A stretch of 64,000 nucleotides of DNA from Campylobacterales bacterium (GCA_014763895.1 JACXUM010000009.1:29001-93000), one strand, 5' to 3'. Shown: positions 45,257-55,922, counted from the stretch's first letter. Notes: generated by a model not told the origin, from the letters alone. Program-made: numbers and translations.

Positions 45257-46279
45257 ATGAACAACTATATGCTCAAAGATGAGAATGCGATCTATTATGA
45301 ATGCGGTTATAGTTGTGACAATGCCCTCTATTTGCGTTTGGGCAGTGAAGCATTCTTTATCACCGACAGCCGTTATACGATCGATGCCGCAGAAGGAGTA
45401 AAAAATGCGCAGGTCATCATCGATGGTGACCTTTATGGTGCAGCAGCCAAGCTTTTGAAAGAACATCGCATCAAGAAGATGACCTTTGATCCCAAAGAGT
45501 GGACACTCATGGGGTATGAAAAGATCAGCAAAGACTCAGATATCCGGTTTGATGCGGTTCAAGACTTTTCTCACAAGAAGCGTATCATTAAAACGGATAA
45601 AGAGTTGAAAATCCTTGCCAAAGCTGCCAAACTGGGAAGAAAAGCATTTGGGGATTTGGCAAATAACTTCAGGATGGATGGAAAAGGCAAAGATGAATTC
45701 GCGCTTACCTATCTGGCAAAATCCATTTTAAGTGATTTTGGCAAATATGAACTCAGTTTTGATCCTATTGTTGCCATCGGGCCAAATGCTGCAAAACCTC
45801 ATGCAAGGCCCACTAACAGAAAGCTTTTTAAAGGTGATTTGCTATTGGTCGATGCCGGGTTAAAGTATAAACGGTATTGTTCAGACCGGACACGCACGGT
45901 AGAGTTTGGGAAAGATTTTACTTTTGATACCCATCAGAAGTTTAAGCGAAAAAAGATCCAAAAAGCCTATGATACGGTTCTTAAAGCGCATGATCATGCG
46001 ATTAAGAAAGCACGTTGTGGAATGAAAGCCAAAGAGGTGGATGCTTTGACCCGCGACATTATCACCAGAGCAGGATTTGGCGGGTATTTTGTCCATTCAA
46101 CAGGTCATGGTGTAGGGTTGGATATTCATGAGATGCCGTATATCTCTGCCAAATCTGATACCGTGATCGAGGATGGAATGGTCTTTACAATCGAACCTGG
46201 TATTTATATGCCGGGAGAATTCGGTATCCGTATCGAAGATATGGTTGCTATGGTTGATGGCAAGGCAAAAGTCCTTTAG
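45257..46279 (+). CDS. pepQ: M24 metallopeptidase (Xaa-Pro aminopeptidase/prolidase type)
   Basis: The 340 residues have an N-terminal creatinase-like domain and a C-terminal pita-bread domain. Dimetal ligands are visible in order: Asp in LLLVDAGLKY, Asp in CSDRTRTVEF, His in HSTGHGVGLDIHE, Glu in FTIEPGIYMPG and Glu in GIRIEDMVAM. Cleaves peptides next to proline. Whether it is an aminopeptidase P or dipeptidase cannot be told. Confidence 0.87.
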   Translation: MNNYMLKDENAIYYECGYSCDNALYLRLGSEAFFITDSRYTIDAAEGVKNAQVIIDGDLYGAAAKLLKEHRIKKMTFDPKEWTLMGYEKISKDSDIRFDAVQDFSHKKRIIKTDKELKILAKAAKLGRKAFGDLANNFRMDGKGKDEFALTYLAKSILSDFGKYELSFDPIVAIGPNAAKPHARPTNRKLFKGDLLLVDAGLKYKRYCSDRTRTVEFGKDFTFDTHQKFKRKKIQKAYDTVLKAHDHAIKKARCGMKAKEVDALTRDIITRAGFGGYFVHSTGHGVGLDIHEMPYISAKSDTVIEDGMVFTIEPGIYMPGEFGIRIEDMVAMVDGKAKVL

Positions 46280-46284
46280 GCAAG

Positions 46285-46851
46285 ATGATGATCCGACGGA
46301 ATCTTGGGAAAGAGTATGTGTTGATATTTAAACCGGATTTTCCAAGCAGACAGTTTTCAAAAGGCGGTCATCGGGTTTTATTGGGGATAGGCGGTAACGT
46401 AGGCGATGTCATTCGGCGTTTTGAACGGTTGTTATGGTATTTCAAGCGTTCTTCAATGGTGCATACCATCCAGACGGCACCGATTTTAAAAAATCCGCCT
46501 TTTGGGTATCTTGAGCAACCTGATTTTTACAATTCTGTTATGCTCATTGAGACCTTTTTAACTCCAAAAAAACTGATGAGATATCTCTTGCATACAGAAA
46601 AGCTATTTGGGAGAAAGCGCTTATTTAAAGACGGTCCCAGGACATTGGATATCGATATGATCTGCTACGAAAAAAGGCATATGGTGACCAAATCGTTGAC
46701 ATTACCCCATCCTGGATGGAGTCAGAGGGATTCGGTATTGATACCGATGGGTTATATAACGCAGAAAAGTTGTTTGTCGCGTGAAAGGCGGCGTATAAAC
46801 AAACAAAAAAGAGGTGCTTTTGCATCTTCTCCCTATTCCAAACGATCTTAG
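46285..46851 (+). CDS. folK: 2-Amino-4-hydroxy-6-hydroxymethyldihydropteridine diphosphokinase
   Basis: Folate synthesis enzyme. The 188 residues contain LLGIGGNVGDVIRRFERLL, YLEQPDFYNSVMLIET and the signature GRKRLFKDGPRTLDIDMICY with LPHPGWSQRDSVLIPM. A C-terminal basic tail (RRRINKQKRG) is extra. Lies between pepQ and flhF, as in other Campylobacterota. Confidence 0.93.
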   Translation: MMIRRNLGKEYVLIFKPDFPSRQFSKGGHRVLLGIGGNVGDVIRRFERLLWYFKRSSMVHTIQTAPILKNPPFGYLEQPDFYNSVMLIETFLTPKKLMRYLLHTEKLFGRKRLFKDGPRTLDIDMICYEKRHMVTKSLTLPHPGWSQRDSVLIPMGYITQKSCLSRERRRINKQKRGAFASSPYSKRS

Positions 46852-46865
46852 CAAAAAGGTATTTT

Positions 46866-47951
46866 ATGATCAATGAAACATTCGTAGCTTCAACACCGAC
46901 AGTAGCATATGAAGAGGCTATTCAAAAATACGGTAACCGTGTTACGCTGGTTTCTGCCAGACAGATAAGATATGAAGATGGTAAATTGCGCAGCGAAATA
47001 GTGATCTCTGTGCCCAAAGAACTTTTCATGCAAAAATCTTTTGCCAATTGTGCTGTCGAACCGGTAAGCGAAGAAGCACTGCTTTTGGGTGAGATCGAAG
47101 CTTTAAAAATACAGATTCAACACATGAAAGAGGATCTTGATACCAGTTTGTCTCTTTCGTATATGGTTAAAGATGAGGTCAAAGAGCTTTTTATGAAAAA
47201 AGGTATTGCTTCAGTTTGGCTTGATGCAATGTTTGAAACACTGGATGATACAGAGCTTTTGGAAGATAAACCTTTGTTGGTATCCTATTTGCTTGGAGGG
47301 ATCGATGAAGCACTCAAGGTGAAAAAAGAAAACCTTTCTTCCCCTAAGGTGATGATGCTGGTTGGGCCGACAGGTTCTGGGAAAACGACCACGATTGCAA
47401 AGCTGGCGGCCCGTTATGCTTATTTGATGGACAGGCCTTATAGGGTGGCTTTAGTCAATCTTGATACCTATAAGGTTGGTGCATTCGAACAGCTGGAGCA
47501 CTATGCGGATATCATGCAGATTGAACATGTTCGTGTCGGTACTACGGATGAATTTAAAGAAAGTTTAGAGCGTTTTGCGGATGATTATGATATTATTTTG
47601 GTCGATACGGCAGGAATGTCTCCTTATGATACGAAAAAGTTTATTAAAACGATCGAATTTGTGACAGCAGATACAACACAAAAGATGGAAGTTGATCTGG
47701 TTTTGCCCGCTACCGTTAAGTATGAAGATATGGAAGATATCTATAAAAATTTTTCATTTCTCAATCCCGAAAGCGTGATCATCACAAAGTTTGATGAGAC
47801 AAAGCATTTTGGAACCTTACTGAACTTCATGTTGTTGTATAAACTGCCGATGAGTTATTTTTCTATTGGGCAGGAAGTACCGGATGATCTCATTGTTGCT
47901 GATAAAGAGTTTCTTTTGGAACAGTTCATCGGGGATATGGATGAAGAGTGA
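46866..47951 (+). CDS. flhF: Flagellar biosynthesis GTPase FlhF
   Basis: This SRP-type GTPase sets flagellar placement and number. The 361 residues comprise an N-terminal B domain, an N domain and a G domain with the P-loop VMMLVGPTGSGKTTTIAKLA, the LVNLDTYKVGAFEQLEHYA segment, ILVDTAGMSPYD and ITKFDETKHFG. The usual partner flhG does not follow; instead a SpoA-like gene overlaps the stop by 11 bases. No structural flagellar gene lies in the window. Confidence 0.9.
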   Translation: MINETFVASTPTVAYEEAIQKYGNRVTLVSARQIRYEDGKLRSEIVISVPKELFMQKSFANCAVEPVSEEALLLGEIEALKIQIQHMKEDLDTSLSLSYMVKDEVKELFMKKGIASVWLDAMFETLDDTELLEDKPLLVSYLLGGIDEALKVKKENLSSPKVMMLVGPTGSGKTTTIAKLAARYAYLMDRPYRVALVNLDTYKVGAFEQLEHYADIMQIEHVRVGTTDEFKESLERFADDYDIILVDTAGMSPYDTKKFIKTIEFVTADTTQKMEVDLVLPATVKYEDMEDIYKNFSFLNPESVIITKFDETKHFGTLLNFMLLYKLPMSYFSIGQEVPDDLIVADKEFLLEQFIGDMDEE

Positions 47952-48414
47952 GACCCAGGCAAGCAAGCTTGCCAGGTTAATGCAGGATAGATCGAAATAT
48001 CCGGAATATGAACTTGCTTTGCCTTTGTTTGGGGTGAGAAAAAGTGCGTTAAAAAAACTTGCTTTGAATGATGTGCTGCTTTTGGGGCTTGGAACATTGG
48101 AACTGGTTTTGATAGAAAATGAACGGATCAAAGCTGCTGCAAGAGTAGAAAAAGGTCAGCCAAACACTCTGAAGATCATCTACTTAAGCAAGGATACGCT
48201 CCAACAGGTGCCGGATCAAAAATACAAGATCGTAAAATGTTCGTTTGGCAAGCTTCCCTGTAAAAAGCTTGAGATCGGGCATACATGCAATATTGCAATG
48301 CTGAATCTGCAGGAAGTGGAACTTTTTGTAGAAGGGAATAAATTAGCAGCGGGCTCTTTGGTCAATGTGGATGAAGAGATCGCGATACAGATATCAAAAG
48401 TGAAGAAAAAATGA
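47941..48414 (+). CDS. SpoA (FliM/FliN C-terminal)-like domain protein
   Basis: About 157 residues. The C-terminal 60 residues ([20 protein letters not shown], then [20 protein letters not shown]) follow the pattern of SpoA/FliN domains, in which a strand reads V-x-G-x-x-x-A-x-G-x-V-x-x-x-D. The N-terminal part is less clear. Flanked by flhF, so a flagellar switch role is likely, but the match is by eye. Begins inside flhF and ends in an ATGA overlap with mnmA. Confidence 0.55.
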   Translation: MKSETQASKLARLMQDRSKYPEYELALPLFGVRKSALKKLALNDVLLLGLGTLELVLIENERIKAAARVEKGQPNTLKIIYLSKDTLQQVPDQKYKIVKCSFGKLPCKKLEIGHTCNIAMLNLQEVELFVEGNKLAAGSLVNVDEEIAIQISKVKKK

Positions 48415-49430
48415 AAAAAAAAGTATTGGTTGGAATGAGCGGGGGGGTAGATTCTACCGTCACAAGCATCCTGCTTCAAAAAGAAGGCTATGAGGTAGAG
48501 GGGGTTTATATGAAACTCCATCATAAAGAAGGCTACCATGAACAGAATTTTGCCAAAGCACAGCGTGTCGGCGAATATTTGGGGATAAAGGTGCACTTTT
48601 TAGACCTCTCTAAAGCGTTTAAAGAAGAGGTCTATGATTATTTTGTAGAGAGTTATAAACAGGGATTGACACCCAACCCCTGCGTGATGTGCAACCGAAC
48701 GATCAAGTTTGGAAAGATGGTGGAGTTTGCAGACGGCATCGGTGCAGATTTGATCGCAACAGGACACTATATCAAATGTGACGGAGAGTTCATCTATGCA
48801 GCTGATGATCCAAATAAGGATCAAAGCTATTTTCTAAGCGAAGTGAAGAAAGAAGTGCTTCCGCGTCTTATCTTTCCATTGGGAACCTGGGTCAAAGAGG
48901 ATGTTAAAGCGTACGCAGCCAACATCGAAGTATTGAAAGATTTTGCAACGCAGAGGGAGAGTTCAGAAATCTGTTTTGTCGAAAATACCTATGAAGAGGT
49001 TCTGGCACGCCATATGAATATCGACATACCGGGTGAAACAGTTGATGTAGAGGGTAATGTCGTTGGAACGCATAAAGGGTATATGCACTATACGATCGGA
49101 AAAAGAAGAGGATTTTTTGTGAATGGTGCGCATGACCCGCACTTTGTTATAGCCATTAAACCTGAAAAGAACCAGATCGTGGTAGGTACTAAGGATGAAC
49201 TCAATGTCAGTGAATTTGAAGTGAAGCAGATCAATCTGTTTGAAGAGAAAAATGAGTTTGATTGTCTGGTAAAGGTGCGCTACAGAACCCAAGCGGTACC
49301 TTGTCATGTGATGATCAAAGAAGGAAGAGCCAAAGTAACGCTTGATGAGCCTGTTTTTGGTTTGGCTAAAGGGCAGATCGCAGCATTTTACGATGGTCAA
49401 AAACTCATTGGCGGAGGCGTGATCTGTTAA
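48411..49430 (+). CDS. mnmA: tRNA-specific 2-thiouridylase
   Basis: Thiolates U34 of tRNA Lys, Glu and Gln. The 339 residues have the PP-loop [16 protein letters not shown], the catalytic Cys pair in [13 protein letters not shown] and [23 protein letters not shown] and a C-terminal beta-barrel domain. Overlaps the preceding gene by four bases (ATGA) and the convergent DUF2238 gene at its end. Confidence 0.96.
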   Translation: MKKKVLVGMSGGVDSTVTSILLQKEGYEVEGVYMKLHHKEGYHEQNFAKAQRVGEYLGIKVHFLDLSKAFKEEVYDYFVESYKQGLTPNPCVMCNRTIKFGKMVEFADGIGADLIATGHYIKCDGEFIYAADDPNKDQSYFLSEVKKEVLPRLIFPLGTWVKEDVKAYAANIEVLKDFATQRESSEICFVENTYEEVLARHMNIDIPGETVDVEGNVVGTHKGYMHYTIGKRRGFFVNGAHDPHFVIAIKPEKNQIVVGTKDELNVSEFEVKQINLFEEKNEFDCLVKVRYRTQAVPCHVMIKEGRAKVTLDEPVFGLAKGQIAAFYDGQKLIGGGVIC

Positions 49431-50031
49431 AAGGGATCCTGGCGATCTCTTTTGCGTAGACAAACGAAAAGAACCCCATCGCTACAAGGCTTCCCAGGCT
49501 GTCGCTGAAGATATCTTTTTGTGCATCCCATACATCCCCTTGCGAACCAAGCACTGCAATACCTGCGGAAGCATCTGCATATACGGCATATTGCCATTCA
49601 AAAAGTTCATAGAGCGCGGCAATTGACAAGATTGCAAGAAGAGGGTAGCTGAAAAGTACAAATTTTGAATTGACCCACTCTTTTTTGAGCAAAACTTCAG
49701 CGATAGCAAATGCATAAAAACCGACACTGAAGTGTGCCAGCCGGTCATAATGGTTCCGTTCAAATCCAAAAAAATTCGTGATAAGATCAAAAGGTACACG
49801 TTCAAAAGTATAATGTCCGCCGATTGTATGCAGGACGATCAGTACAGACATCATGAGATAACTGATATTGGAAAATCGAAAAAAAGGATAGGTTGATGCA
49901 AGCAGAAAAACGATCATAAGGATAGGCATGTTTTCAGCCCACCATACCGTCCGTTCATAGGGTTCTATCCCCAAGAGAGTAAAAAGGAACAGATAGAGTC
50001 CAAGCAGGGCGATCGGTAATTTTGAGAACAT
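49405..50031 (-). CDS. DUF2238 (YjdF-like) membrane protein
   Basis: About 208 residues with six hydrophobic segments. Family features are [32 protein letters not shown] and a C-terminal [12 protein letters not shown] ... [17 protein letters not shown]. Function unknown. ATG at 50031 with AAGGAG six bases upstream. Overlaps the end of mnmA by 26 bases, antisense. Confidence 0.85.
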   Translation of the reverse strand: MFSKLPIALLGLYLFLFTLLGIEPYERTVWWAENMPILMIVFLLASTYPFFRFSNISYLMMSVLIVLHTIGGHYTFERVPFDLITNFFGFERNHYDRLAHFSVGFYAFAIAEVLLKKEWVNSKFVLFSYPLLAILSIAALYELFEWQYAVYADASAGIAVLGSQGDVWDAQKDIFSDSLGSLVAMGFFSFVYAKEIARIPFNRSRLRQ

Positions 50032-50057
50032 TGATACTCCTTGCAAACCAAAGAATC

Positions 50058-50573
50058 CTAGTTTTCTTCGTTTTTTGTATTGCGTTCCTCTGTTTTGGAA
50101 CGTTTTTCATTATGAACTGATTTGATCCAAAGCCAGTTGATCAGAAAGTAGATCAGGGATGAAACAACGATGGAGTAGAAAGCGGTTCCCACATAAAGAG
50201 GAATGAGAATATCCGAAAAATGTTCACTGAACCACTCCATGGTCAGTTCCACATTTCCGATCCCCTCGCGGCCAAGGATCAGATTGCCGGTGAGGTACTC
50301 CATGTAGTACATCGGGGGCATCGTAAAAGGATTGCTGAGCCATACCATTGAAATGGCGATCGGGACATTAAACCGGATAAACGGGGTAGTGGCCATCACT
50401 GCAAGCATTTGCATCGGCATAGGGATGAACCCCCAGAAAAGTCCTATAAGTATACCTTTGCTTATGCTTTTTCTATTGATTGCAAGATAGGTTCTTGGAA
50501 GGTTGTATTTGTCTAAAAAAGCATCGATTCTATTTTTGTTGGATGATTTTTTTTTAAAGACTTTTCGTATCAT
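50058..50573 (-). CDS. DUF2062 membrane protein
   Basis: About 171 residues. A basic N-terminus precedes ISKGILIGLFWGFIPMPMQM, LSNPFTMPPMYYMEYLTGN and two more helices, with a charged, repetitive Lys/Glu/Asn tail. DUF2062 proteins are of unknown function and often lie near envelope genes. Starts with ATG at 50573. Upstream of the DUF2238 gene on the same strand. Confidence 0.85.
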   Translation of the reverse strand: MIRKVFKKKSSNKNRIDAFLDKYNLPRTYLAINRKSISKGILIGLFWGFIPMPMQMLAVMATTPFIRFNVPIAISMVWLSNPFTMPPMYYMEYLTGNLILGREGIGNVELTMEWFSEHFSDILIPLYVGTAFYSIVVSSLIYFLINWLWIKSVHNEKRSKTEERNTKNEEN

Positions 50574-50685
50574 CAAGACCCCGTCAAGTAATTTGCGATA
50601 GTGTATTATCCGCGAGCTTTAAATCACCTTTTTATCAACTTTGATGTAAAATACATCCTAACAAATAGATACAAAAGGTACACAT

Positions 50686-51621
50686 ATGAGTGGATATATG
50701 ATTTTCTCGGGCACTTCCAATCCGGAACTCTCTGCACAGATAGCCGACTATCTTGACATGCCTCTTTCCAAGGCAACAATTAACCGTTTTTCTGACGGTG
50801 AGATCAATGTACAGATCGCTGAGAGCGTTCGTGGTAAAGATGTATTTATCATCCAGCCGACATCTGCGCCAGCCAATGCCAATCTTATGGAGCTTTTGAT
50901 TATGACGGATGCTTTGAAGCGTTCATCCGCGAAGTCCATTACGGCAGTCGTTCCGTACTATGGATATGCGAGACAGGATAGAAAAGCCGCTCCAAGAGTA
51001 CCGATCTCTGCAAAACTCGTGGCGAACCTCATGGAAACAGCCGGGATTACCCGTATGGTAACGGTTGATCTCCATGCATCCCAGATACAGGGATTTTTTG
51101 ATATACCGGTAGATAACCTTTATGGAGCGATCCTGTTCATTGACTATATCAAATCAAAAAATCTTCCAAATCCGATCATCGCGTCTCCGGACATCGGAGG
51201 AGTTTCAAGGGCTAGATATTTTGCTGAGAAACTTGGCCTTGAAATGGTGATCGTTGATAAGAGGCGGGAAAAGGCAAACGTGTCTGAGGTGATGAACGTC
51301 ATTGGGGATGTTAAAGGCAAAGATGTTATCTTGATCGATGATATGGTCGATACAGCCGGGACCATGGTAAAAGCTGCCCAGGCACTTAAAAAGCTCGGTG
51401 CAACATCGGTAATGGCGTGCTGTACGCATCCTGTTCTTTCCGGTCCTGCCTATGAGCGTATCGAAGAGGGAGAGCTTGACGAATTGGTCGTCGCTAATAC
51501 CATCCCGATGCAAAAACACTCTGAAAAGATCAAACTGCTTTCAACGGCTCCAATGCTGGGGGAAGTGATCAGGAGAGTCCATAACAATGAGAGCGTGAAC
51601 TCTCTCTTTGAAACAAAATAA
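50686..51621 (+). CDS. prs: Ribose-phosphate pyrophosphokinase
   Basis: Makes PRPP from ribose 5-phosphate and ATP. The 311 residues are typical: NRFSDGEINVQIAESVRGKD, YGYARQDRKAAPRVPISAKL (flexible loop), VTVDLHASQIQGFF and the PRPP-binding VILIDDMVDTAGTMVKAA. Own promoter region; stands alone. Confidence 0.97.
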   Translation: MSGYMIFSGTSNPELSAQIADYLDMPLSKATINRFSDGEINVQIAESVRGKDVFIIQPTSAPANANLMELLIMTDALKRSSAKSITAVVPYYGYARQDRKAAPRVPISAKLVANLMETAGITRMVTVDLHASQIQGFFDIPVDNLYGAILFIDYIKSKNLPNPIIASPDIGGVSRARYFAEKLGLEMVIVDKRREKANVSEVMNVIGDVKGKDVILIDDMVDTAGTMVKAAQALKKLGATSVMACCTHPVLSGPAYERIEEGELDELVVANTIPMQKHSEKIKLLSTAPMLGEVIRRVHNNESVNSLFETK

Positions 51622-51688
51622 CACTATCTAAACAGTGTTTGTCCGTGCAAGGGGCAAGCGAATGATTTTAATCATATCATTATATGGC

Positions 51689-51709
51689 ACCGGACAGATA
51701 TCCGGTGTT
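51689..51709 (+). repeat. Hairpin in the prs-lepA gap
   Basis: CACCGGA and TCCGGTG pair around CAGATA, followed by TTT, within 20 bases of the lepA start. Another weak stem AACACT/AGTGTT follows the prs stop. Either could be a terminator of prs or part of the lepA leader. Confidence 0.35.
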
Positions 51710-51724
51710 TATCCAAGGAATTAA

Positions 51725-53536
51725 ATGGCACAAAAAGTACCAATGTCGCATATTCGAAATTTTTCAATCATTGCACACATCGACCACGGTAAGTCAACAT
51801 TGGCCGATCGTATTATCCAGGAATGTGGGGCGATAACAGAAAGACAGATGTCTGCGCAGGTTATGGATACAATGGATATCGAAAAAGAACGCGGTATCAC
51901 CATTAAAGCCCAGAGCGTAAGGCTGGACTATATGAAGGATGGTGAGCATTATGTTCTAAACCTTATCGACACTCCGGGCCACGTGGATTTTTCCTATGAA
52001 GTCAGCCGTTCTTTGGCTTCCAGTGACGGTGCATTATTGATAGTAGATGCGGCACAAGGGGTTGAAGCACAGACGATCGCGAACGTCTATATCGCTATTG
52101 AGAACGATCTTGAGCTTTTACCGGTAGTCAACAAGATCGATCTTCCTGCAGCTGACCCTGACCGTGTTTTGGCTGAACTTGAAGAGGCCATTGGTATCGA
52201 TGCGACCGAACATAATCTTGTATCAGCCAAAACAGGTCTTGGCGTGAAAGATCTGATCGATTCGATCGTGGACCGTATCCCGCCTCCAAAAGGTGATGAG
52301 AATGCCCCAACCAAAGCATTGATCTATGACAGCTGGTTTGATAACTATCTGGGTGCGCTTGCATTGGTGCGTGTATTTGACGGCAGTATCAAAAAAGGAC
52401 AGATGGTCAAAGTGATGGGGACAGAAGATGAACATCAGGTGCTTAATTTGATGTATCCGCATCCACTCGCACCGGTAAAAACGGACGAGATCAACACAGG
52501 AGAGATCGGTATCGTGGTCATGGGTCTTAAAACTGTTGATGCCTTGCAGGTGGGAGATACGATTACCGATGCAAAAAAACCTACGGCTGAACCGATTGCA
52601 GGGTTTGAACCGGCAAAACCGTTCGTTTTTGCGGGGATTTACCCGATAGAAACTGATAAGTTCGAAGATCTGCGTGATGCTTTGAACAAACTCAAGCTCA
52701 ATGACTCTTCACTCAGCTTTGAGCCGGAAAGTTCGATGGCATTGGGAAGCGGATTTAGAACAGGTTTCCTTGGTATGCTGCATATGGAAGTGGTCAAAGA
52801 GCGTTTGGAGCGGGAGTTTGACCTTGAACTTATAGCGACAGCACCTACGGTTGTGTATGAAGTTCTAAAGACGGATGGAACCAAAGTTATGATCCAAAAT
52901 CCAAGCGAATTGCCTGAGACACAAAAGATCGATACGATTTACGAGCCCTATGTCAAAGCGACGATCCTTACACCTCAGGAGTATGTTGGAAACCTTATCA
53001 AACTGCTTAATGATCGCCGCGGTATCCAGATCAAGATGGATTACCTTAATGAAACGCGTGTATTGTTGGAGTATGATATCCCGATGAACGAGATCGTGAT
53101 GGATTTCTATGACAAGCTCAAAAGTACGACTAAAGGATATGCAAGTTTTGATTATGAGCCGATAGGATTTAGACCCGGCAAACTGGTCAAGCTTGATATC
53201 AGGGTAGCTGGAGAGATAGTCGATGCGCTCTCCATCATTGTTCCTGAAGAGAAAGCCAGAACACGCGGCCTTACCTTTGTTAATCAGCTCAAAGAACTCA
53301 TTCCAAGACAGCTCTTTGAAGTTGCGATCCAGGCGAGTATCGGGAACAATGTCATTGCCAGAAGCAACGTCAAATCAATGGGCAAGAACGTTACGGCGAA
53401 GTGTTACGGTGGGGATATTACCCGTAAGCGAAAACTTCTTGAAAAACAAAAAGAAGGTAAAAAGCGTATGAAGTCCATCGGTAAAGTCGAAGTACCTCAA
53501 GAAGCATTTATGGCTGTTTTGAAAATGGAAAGCTGA
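51725..53536 (+). CDS. lepA: Elongation factor 4 (back-translocase)
   Basis: Membrane-associated translational GTPase. The 603 residues contain G1 [16 protein letters not shown]2 in [11 protein letters not shown]3 [17 protein letters not shown]4 NKIDLP and the LepA-specific C-terminal domain ([20 protein letters not shown]). Full length. The NifX-like gene starts on the last base of the stop. Confidence 0.97.
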   Translation: MAQKVPMSHIRNFSIIAHIDHGKSTLADRIIQECGAITERQMSAQVMDTMDIEKERGITIKAQSVRLDYMKDGEHYVLNLIDTPGHVDFSYEVSRSLASSDGALLIVDAAQGVEAQTIANVYIAIENDLELLPVVNKIDLPAADPDRVLAELEEAIGIDATEHNLVSAKTGLGVKDLIDSIVDRIPPPKGDENAPTKALIYDSWFDNYLGALALVRVFDGSIKKGQMVKVMGTEDEHQVLNLMYPHPLAPVKTDEINTGEIGIVVMGLKTVDALQVGDTITDAKKPTAEPIAGFEPAKPFVFAGIYPIETDKFEDLRDALNKLKLNDSSLSFEPESSMALGSGFRTGFLGMLHMEVVKERLEREFDLELIATAPTVVYEVLKTDGTKVMIQNPSELPETQKIDTIYEPYVKATILTPQEYVGNLIKLLNDRRGIQIKMDYLNETRVLLEYDIPMNEIVMDFYDKLKSTTKGYASFDYEPIGFRPGKLVKLDIRVAGEIVDALSIIVPEEKARTRGLTFVNQLKELIPRQLFEVAIQASIGNNVIARSNVKSMGKNVTAKCYGGDITRKRKLLEKQKEGKKRMKSIGKVEVPQEAFMAVLKMES

Positions 53537-53889
53537 TGACACTGATTCCTATAGAGACAGATCGACGAACTATCGCCGACAGATTCAGAAAAGCACCGAT
53601 GTTTGCTTTTCTGGATGAAGGCCAAATCATCGTACAGGAAAATCCTCACAAAACTTCCAAGTTTCCAGAGTTTTTCGAATACTTTGATACTCTTGGCGTA
53701 GATACGATATACGTTAAAGAATTGGGTCTAAAGACTTTTAAAAAATTGCAGGGAAAAGGTATCGCCGTCTATTTTGTAGAGGGAGCAGATACCTATAATC
53801 GGATCACCCCGTCAAGTTTGCTTTTACTTGATGAGACCAATGCCTCGTCATTATGTACTTTGGGTCATGACGATAAAGGTGATGCATAG
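53536..53889 (+). CDS. NifX/NifB-type Fe-Mo cofactor-binding domain protein
   Basis: The 117 residues match the dinitrogenase iron-molybdenum cofactor biosynthesis fold: an early IPIETDRRTIADRFRKAPMF, a central FFEYFDTLGVDTIYVKELGLKT shortened, and GKGIAVYFVEGADTYNRI. No nif genes lie nearby, so a general metal-cluster role is more likely. Overlaps lepA by one base and the next gene by one base. Confidence 0.7.
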   Translation: MTLIPIETDRRTIADRFRKAPMFAFLDEGQIIVQENPHKTSKFPEFFEYFDTLGVDTIYVKELGLKTFKKLQGKGIAVYFVEGADTYNRITPSSLLLLDETNASSLCTLGHDDKGDA

Positions 53890-54335
53890 TGGGGTGGGCG
53901 ATACACCTGCATCTTGTCGCCGCGATCGCATGGATCGGGGGATCGATCTTCATGTTCGTGCTGGGACTTTCTCTTTTTGATAAACAAAAACAGCAAGAGG
54001 TTTATCCGCACATAGGACCCATTTTCGGCTACTTTGAACTGGTCTCTTTGATTTTGTTGCTTGCGACAGGGATCTATATGATCATCGATAACGGTCTGAT
54101 CCATTATCTCTTCACTGATATCGACTCTGAGGTGCTCAATGCGCTTCGCAAAAAACTCTGGATCGTTGCCGTACTGCTGGTTTTAACCGTGATACATTTT
54201 ACCATCGCACTTAGAACCAACAGCAAAGAGCGTACCCAGATACAGAACTTCCTTTCAAGAGGTTCTTCGTTACTGATATTTTTGCTCAATCTTTGGGTGT
54301 TGCATTATGCCATTATGGTACGGCATGCACTTTAG
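53889..54335 (+). CDS. CopD-like/DUF2269-type membrane protein
   Basis: The 148 residues have four hydrophobic helices, with His residues in WAIHLHLVAAIAWIGGSIF, VIHFTIALRT and VLHYAIMVRHAL that could bind haem or copper as in CopD-type proteins. GTG start. Coupled to the NifX-like gene. The copper role is inferred. Confidence 0.65.
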   Translation: MGWAIHLHLVAAIAWIGGSIFMFVLGLSLFDKQKQQEVYPHIGPIFGYFELVSLILLLATGIYMIIDNGLIHYLFTDIDSEVLNALRKKLWIVAVLLVLTVIHFTIALRTNSKERTQIQNFLSRGSSLLIFLLNLWVLHYAIMVRHAL

Positions 54336-54389
54336 TTTTGAATTTGTATTCCGACTGCACAAAAAGTGCGAAAGAGCAAGTTTGAAATT

Positions 54390-55139
54390 TTAGACTATCG
54401 AATTATGCCACTGTACCAGGGTAAGGCGGTAGCCTGATAAGACGGGTTTGACCTCATGGCTGAAGTAGGGGTTGGATGGGAAAACGACCATATCTCCTGC
54501 TTTTGGTTTGATCGTGATCTGTTCGCCTTTTGCATTATAAAGATAGTTAAAGATCAGTTCCCCTCCGTCAAATTGATCCTGGGCATTTGGATGTGAAATA
54601 TGGGAAGATGCAAAAAGGACTGATGTGAGTTTGCGTTGCGGCGCTACGCAGGTGAAGCCGACGGTAGTGCCTTCTTTGTCAACGATCTCGCTCGAATCAT
54701 CGGAATGTTTGATATAAAAATCCCCTTTTTGATATTCCAGTACCTGAAGCGGTGTTGCCGTGGTCAGCGGCATGGAAAAATACTCTTCGATCCTGCTTTG
54801 ATGCATTAAAAAACTTTTTTGATAGATCTCTTCCAGGATATCGGAAAGTTGATAGATAGATGTTCTTCGTATCTCTTCATCCACACTGGGTGTTACTACG
54901 CTGTTAAGTATCATAGATTTGACTTCTGCTTTGTGTGCACATGAAGCACGTTGTATCTCGCTTACGATATCATGGCAATGATCGGTACTTAAAAAGTCTT
55001 CAATGATCAAAAAAGGGGTTTCAAGATAAGGGTTGGGAAGATAGGCATTTTCCATAAAGCATTCTTGCAAAAACGGGTCACAAAAGACCTGCTCACTGAT
55101 CTGGATCAAAAGGATTCTCCTATCATTTAAATCTGGCAT
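54390..55139 (-). CDS. 2-Oxoglutarate/Fe(II) oxygenase (prolyl-4-hydroxylase type)
   Basis: The 249 residues have a double-stranded beta-helix with the Fe-binding HXD in FYIKHSDDSSE, the distal His in NPYFSHEVKPV and the 2-oxoglutarate Arg in LSGYRLTLVQWH. N-terminal half contains FLIIEDFLSTDHCHDIVSEI, as in P4Hc proteins. The hydroxylated target is unknown. Convergent with the CopD-like gene. Confidence 0.82.
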   Translation of the reverse strand: MPDLNDRRILLIQISEQVFCDPFLQECFMENAYLPNPYLETPFLIIEDFLSTDHCHDIVSEIQRASCAHKAEVKSMILNSVVTPSVDEEIRRTSIYQLSDILEEIYQKSFLMHQSRIEEYFSMPLTTATPLQVLEYQKGDFYIKHSDDSSEIVDKEGTTVGFTCVAPQRKLTSVLFASSHISHPNAQDQFDGGELIFNYLYNAKGEQITIKPKAGDMVVFPSNPYFSHEVKPVLSGYRLTLVQWHNSIV

Positions 55140-55322
55140 TATATACTATTTTCCCATCAAATAGATAGGCGTTTCCAGCACAAAATTTCAGAGACTATTT
55201 CTACTATTTTCTATCGTTTTAATCAACTTTATATTACTTTGCAAATGCATTATTTTTCTATCATTTTTTTGAGAAGTTTGATAGAATGATATTATGATTT
55301 AGTGATCCAGAAGGAGGATAGA

Positions 55323-55922
55323 ATGTTGAAAGAGGGTGTAAAGAGTGTCCTGGTTGGTTGTTTAGTGGGAGCAAGTCTTTGTGTATATGCATTGGCAGAT
55401 GATGTGACCGATACGGTCGAAGAGGCGATGGAAGCCTATAAAAAAGGCGAATACAAAAAGGCAAGTGAAGATCTTTCCTATGCATTGGAGATCATCAACC
55501 AGAAAAAAGGCAAAAATCTCAGAGTGTACCTTCCTGAGCCGCTTTCTGGGTGGACGGCTGATGATGCCCAATCCCAAACTGCAGCTACTGCAATGTTCGG
55601 CGGCGGAACAATGCTCAACAGAAGCTATCATAAAGGGGATGCTTCTGTGACAATAGAGATGATCATGGACTCCCCGATGTTGCAAGGGGTAGCCATGATG
55701 TTTTCTAACCCGATGATAGCAACTTCTGACGGTGGGGAACTGGTAAGGATTAAAAGAGAAAAAGCGATAGTCAAATATAAAGCAAAAGACGAATCAGGCG
55801 AAATCACGATGGTCGTAGCCAACCGTATCATGATCACTGTTAAAGGATATAGTGTTTCCAAAGATGACTTGATGGCGTATGCTGAAGCGATTGATATCAA
55901 TAAACTCAAAGAGTTGCAATAA
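55323..55922 (+). CDS. Secreted hypothetical protein
   Basis: About 199 residues, beginning with a signal peptide (VLVGCLVGASLCVYALA). A short helical repeat-like segment (EEAMEAYKKGEYKKASEDLS) resembles one TPR, and a C-terminal domain has the pattern GDASVTIEMIMDSPMLQGVA ... VKGYSVSKDDLMAYAEAID. I do not recognise the family. AGAAGGAGG six bases before the ATG is an excellent ribosome-binding site. Confidence 0.72.
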   Translation: MLKEGVKSVLVGCLVGASLCVYALADDVTDTVEEAMEAYKKGEYKKASEDLSYALEIINQKKGKNLRVYLPEPLSGWTADDAQSQTAATAMFGGGTMLNRSYHKGDASVTIEMIMDSPMLQGVAMMFSNPMIATSDGGELVRIKREKAIVKYKAKDESGEITMVVANRIMITVKGYSVSKDDLMAYAEAIDINKLKELQ

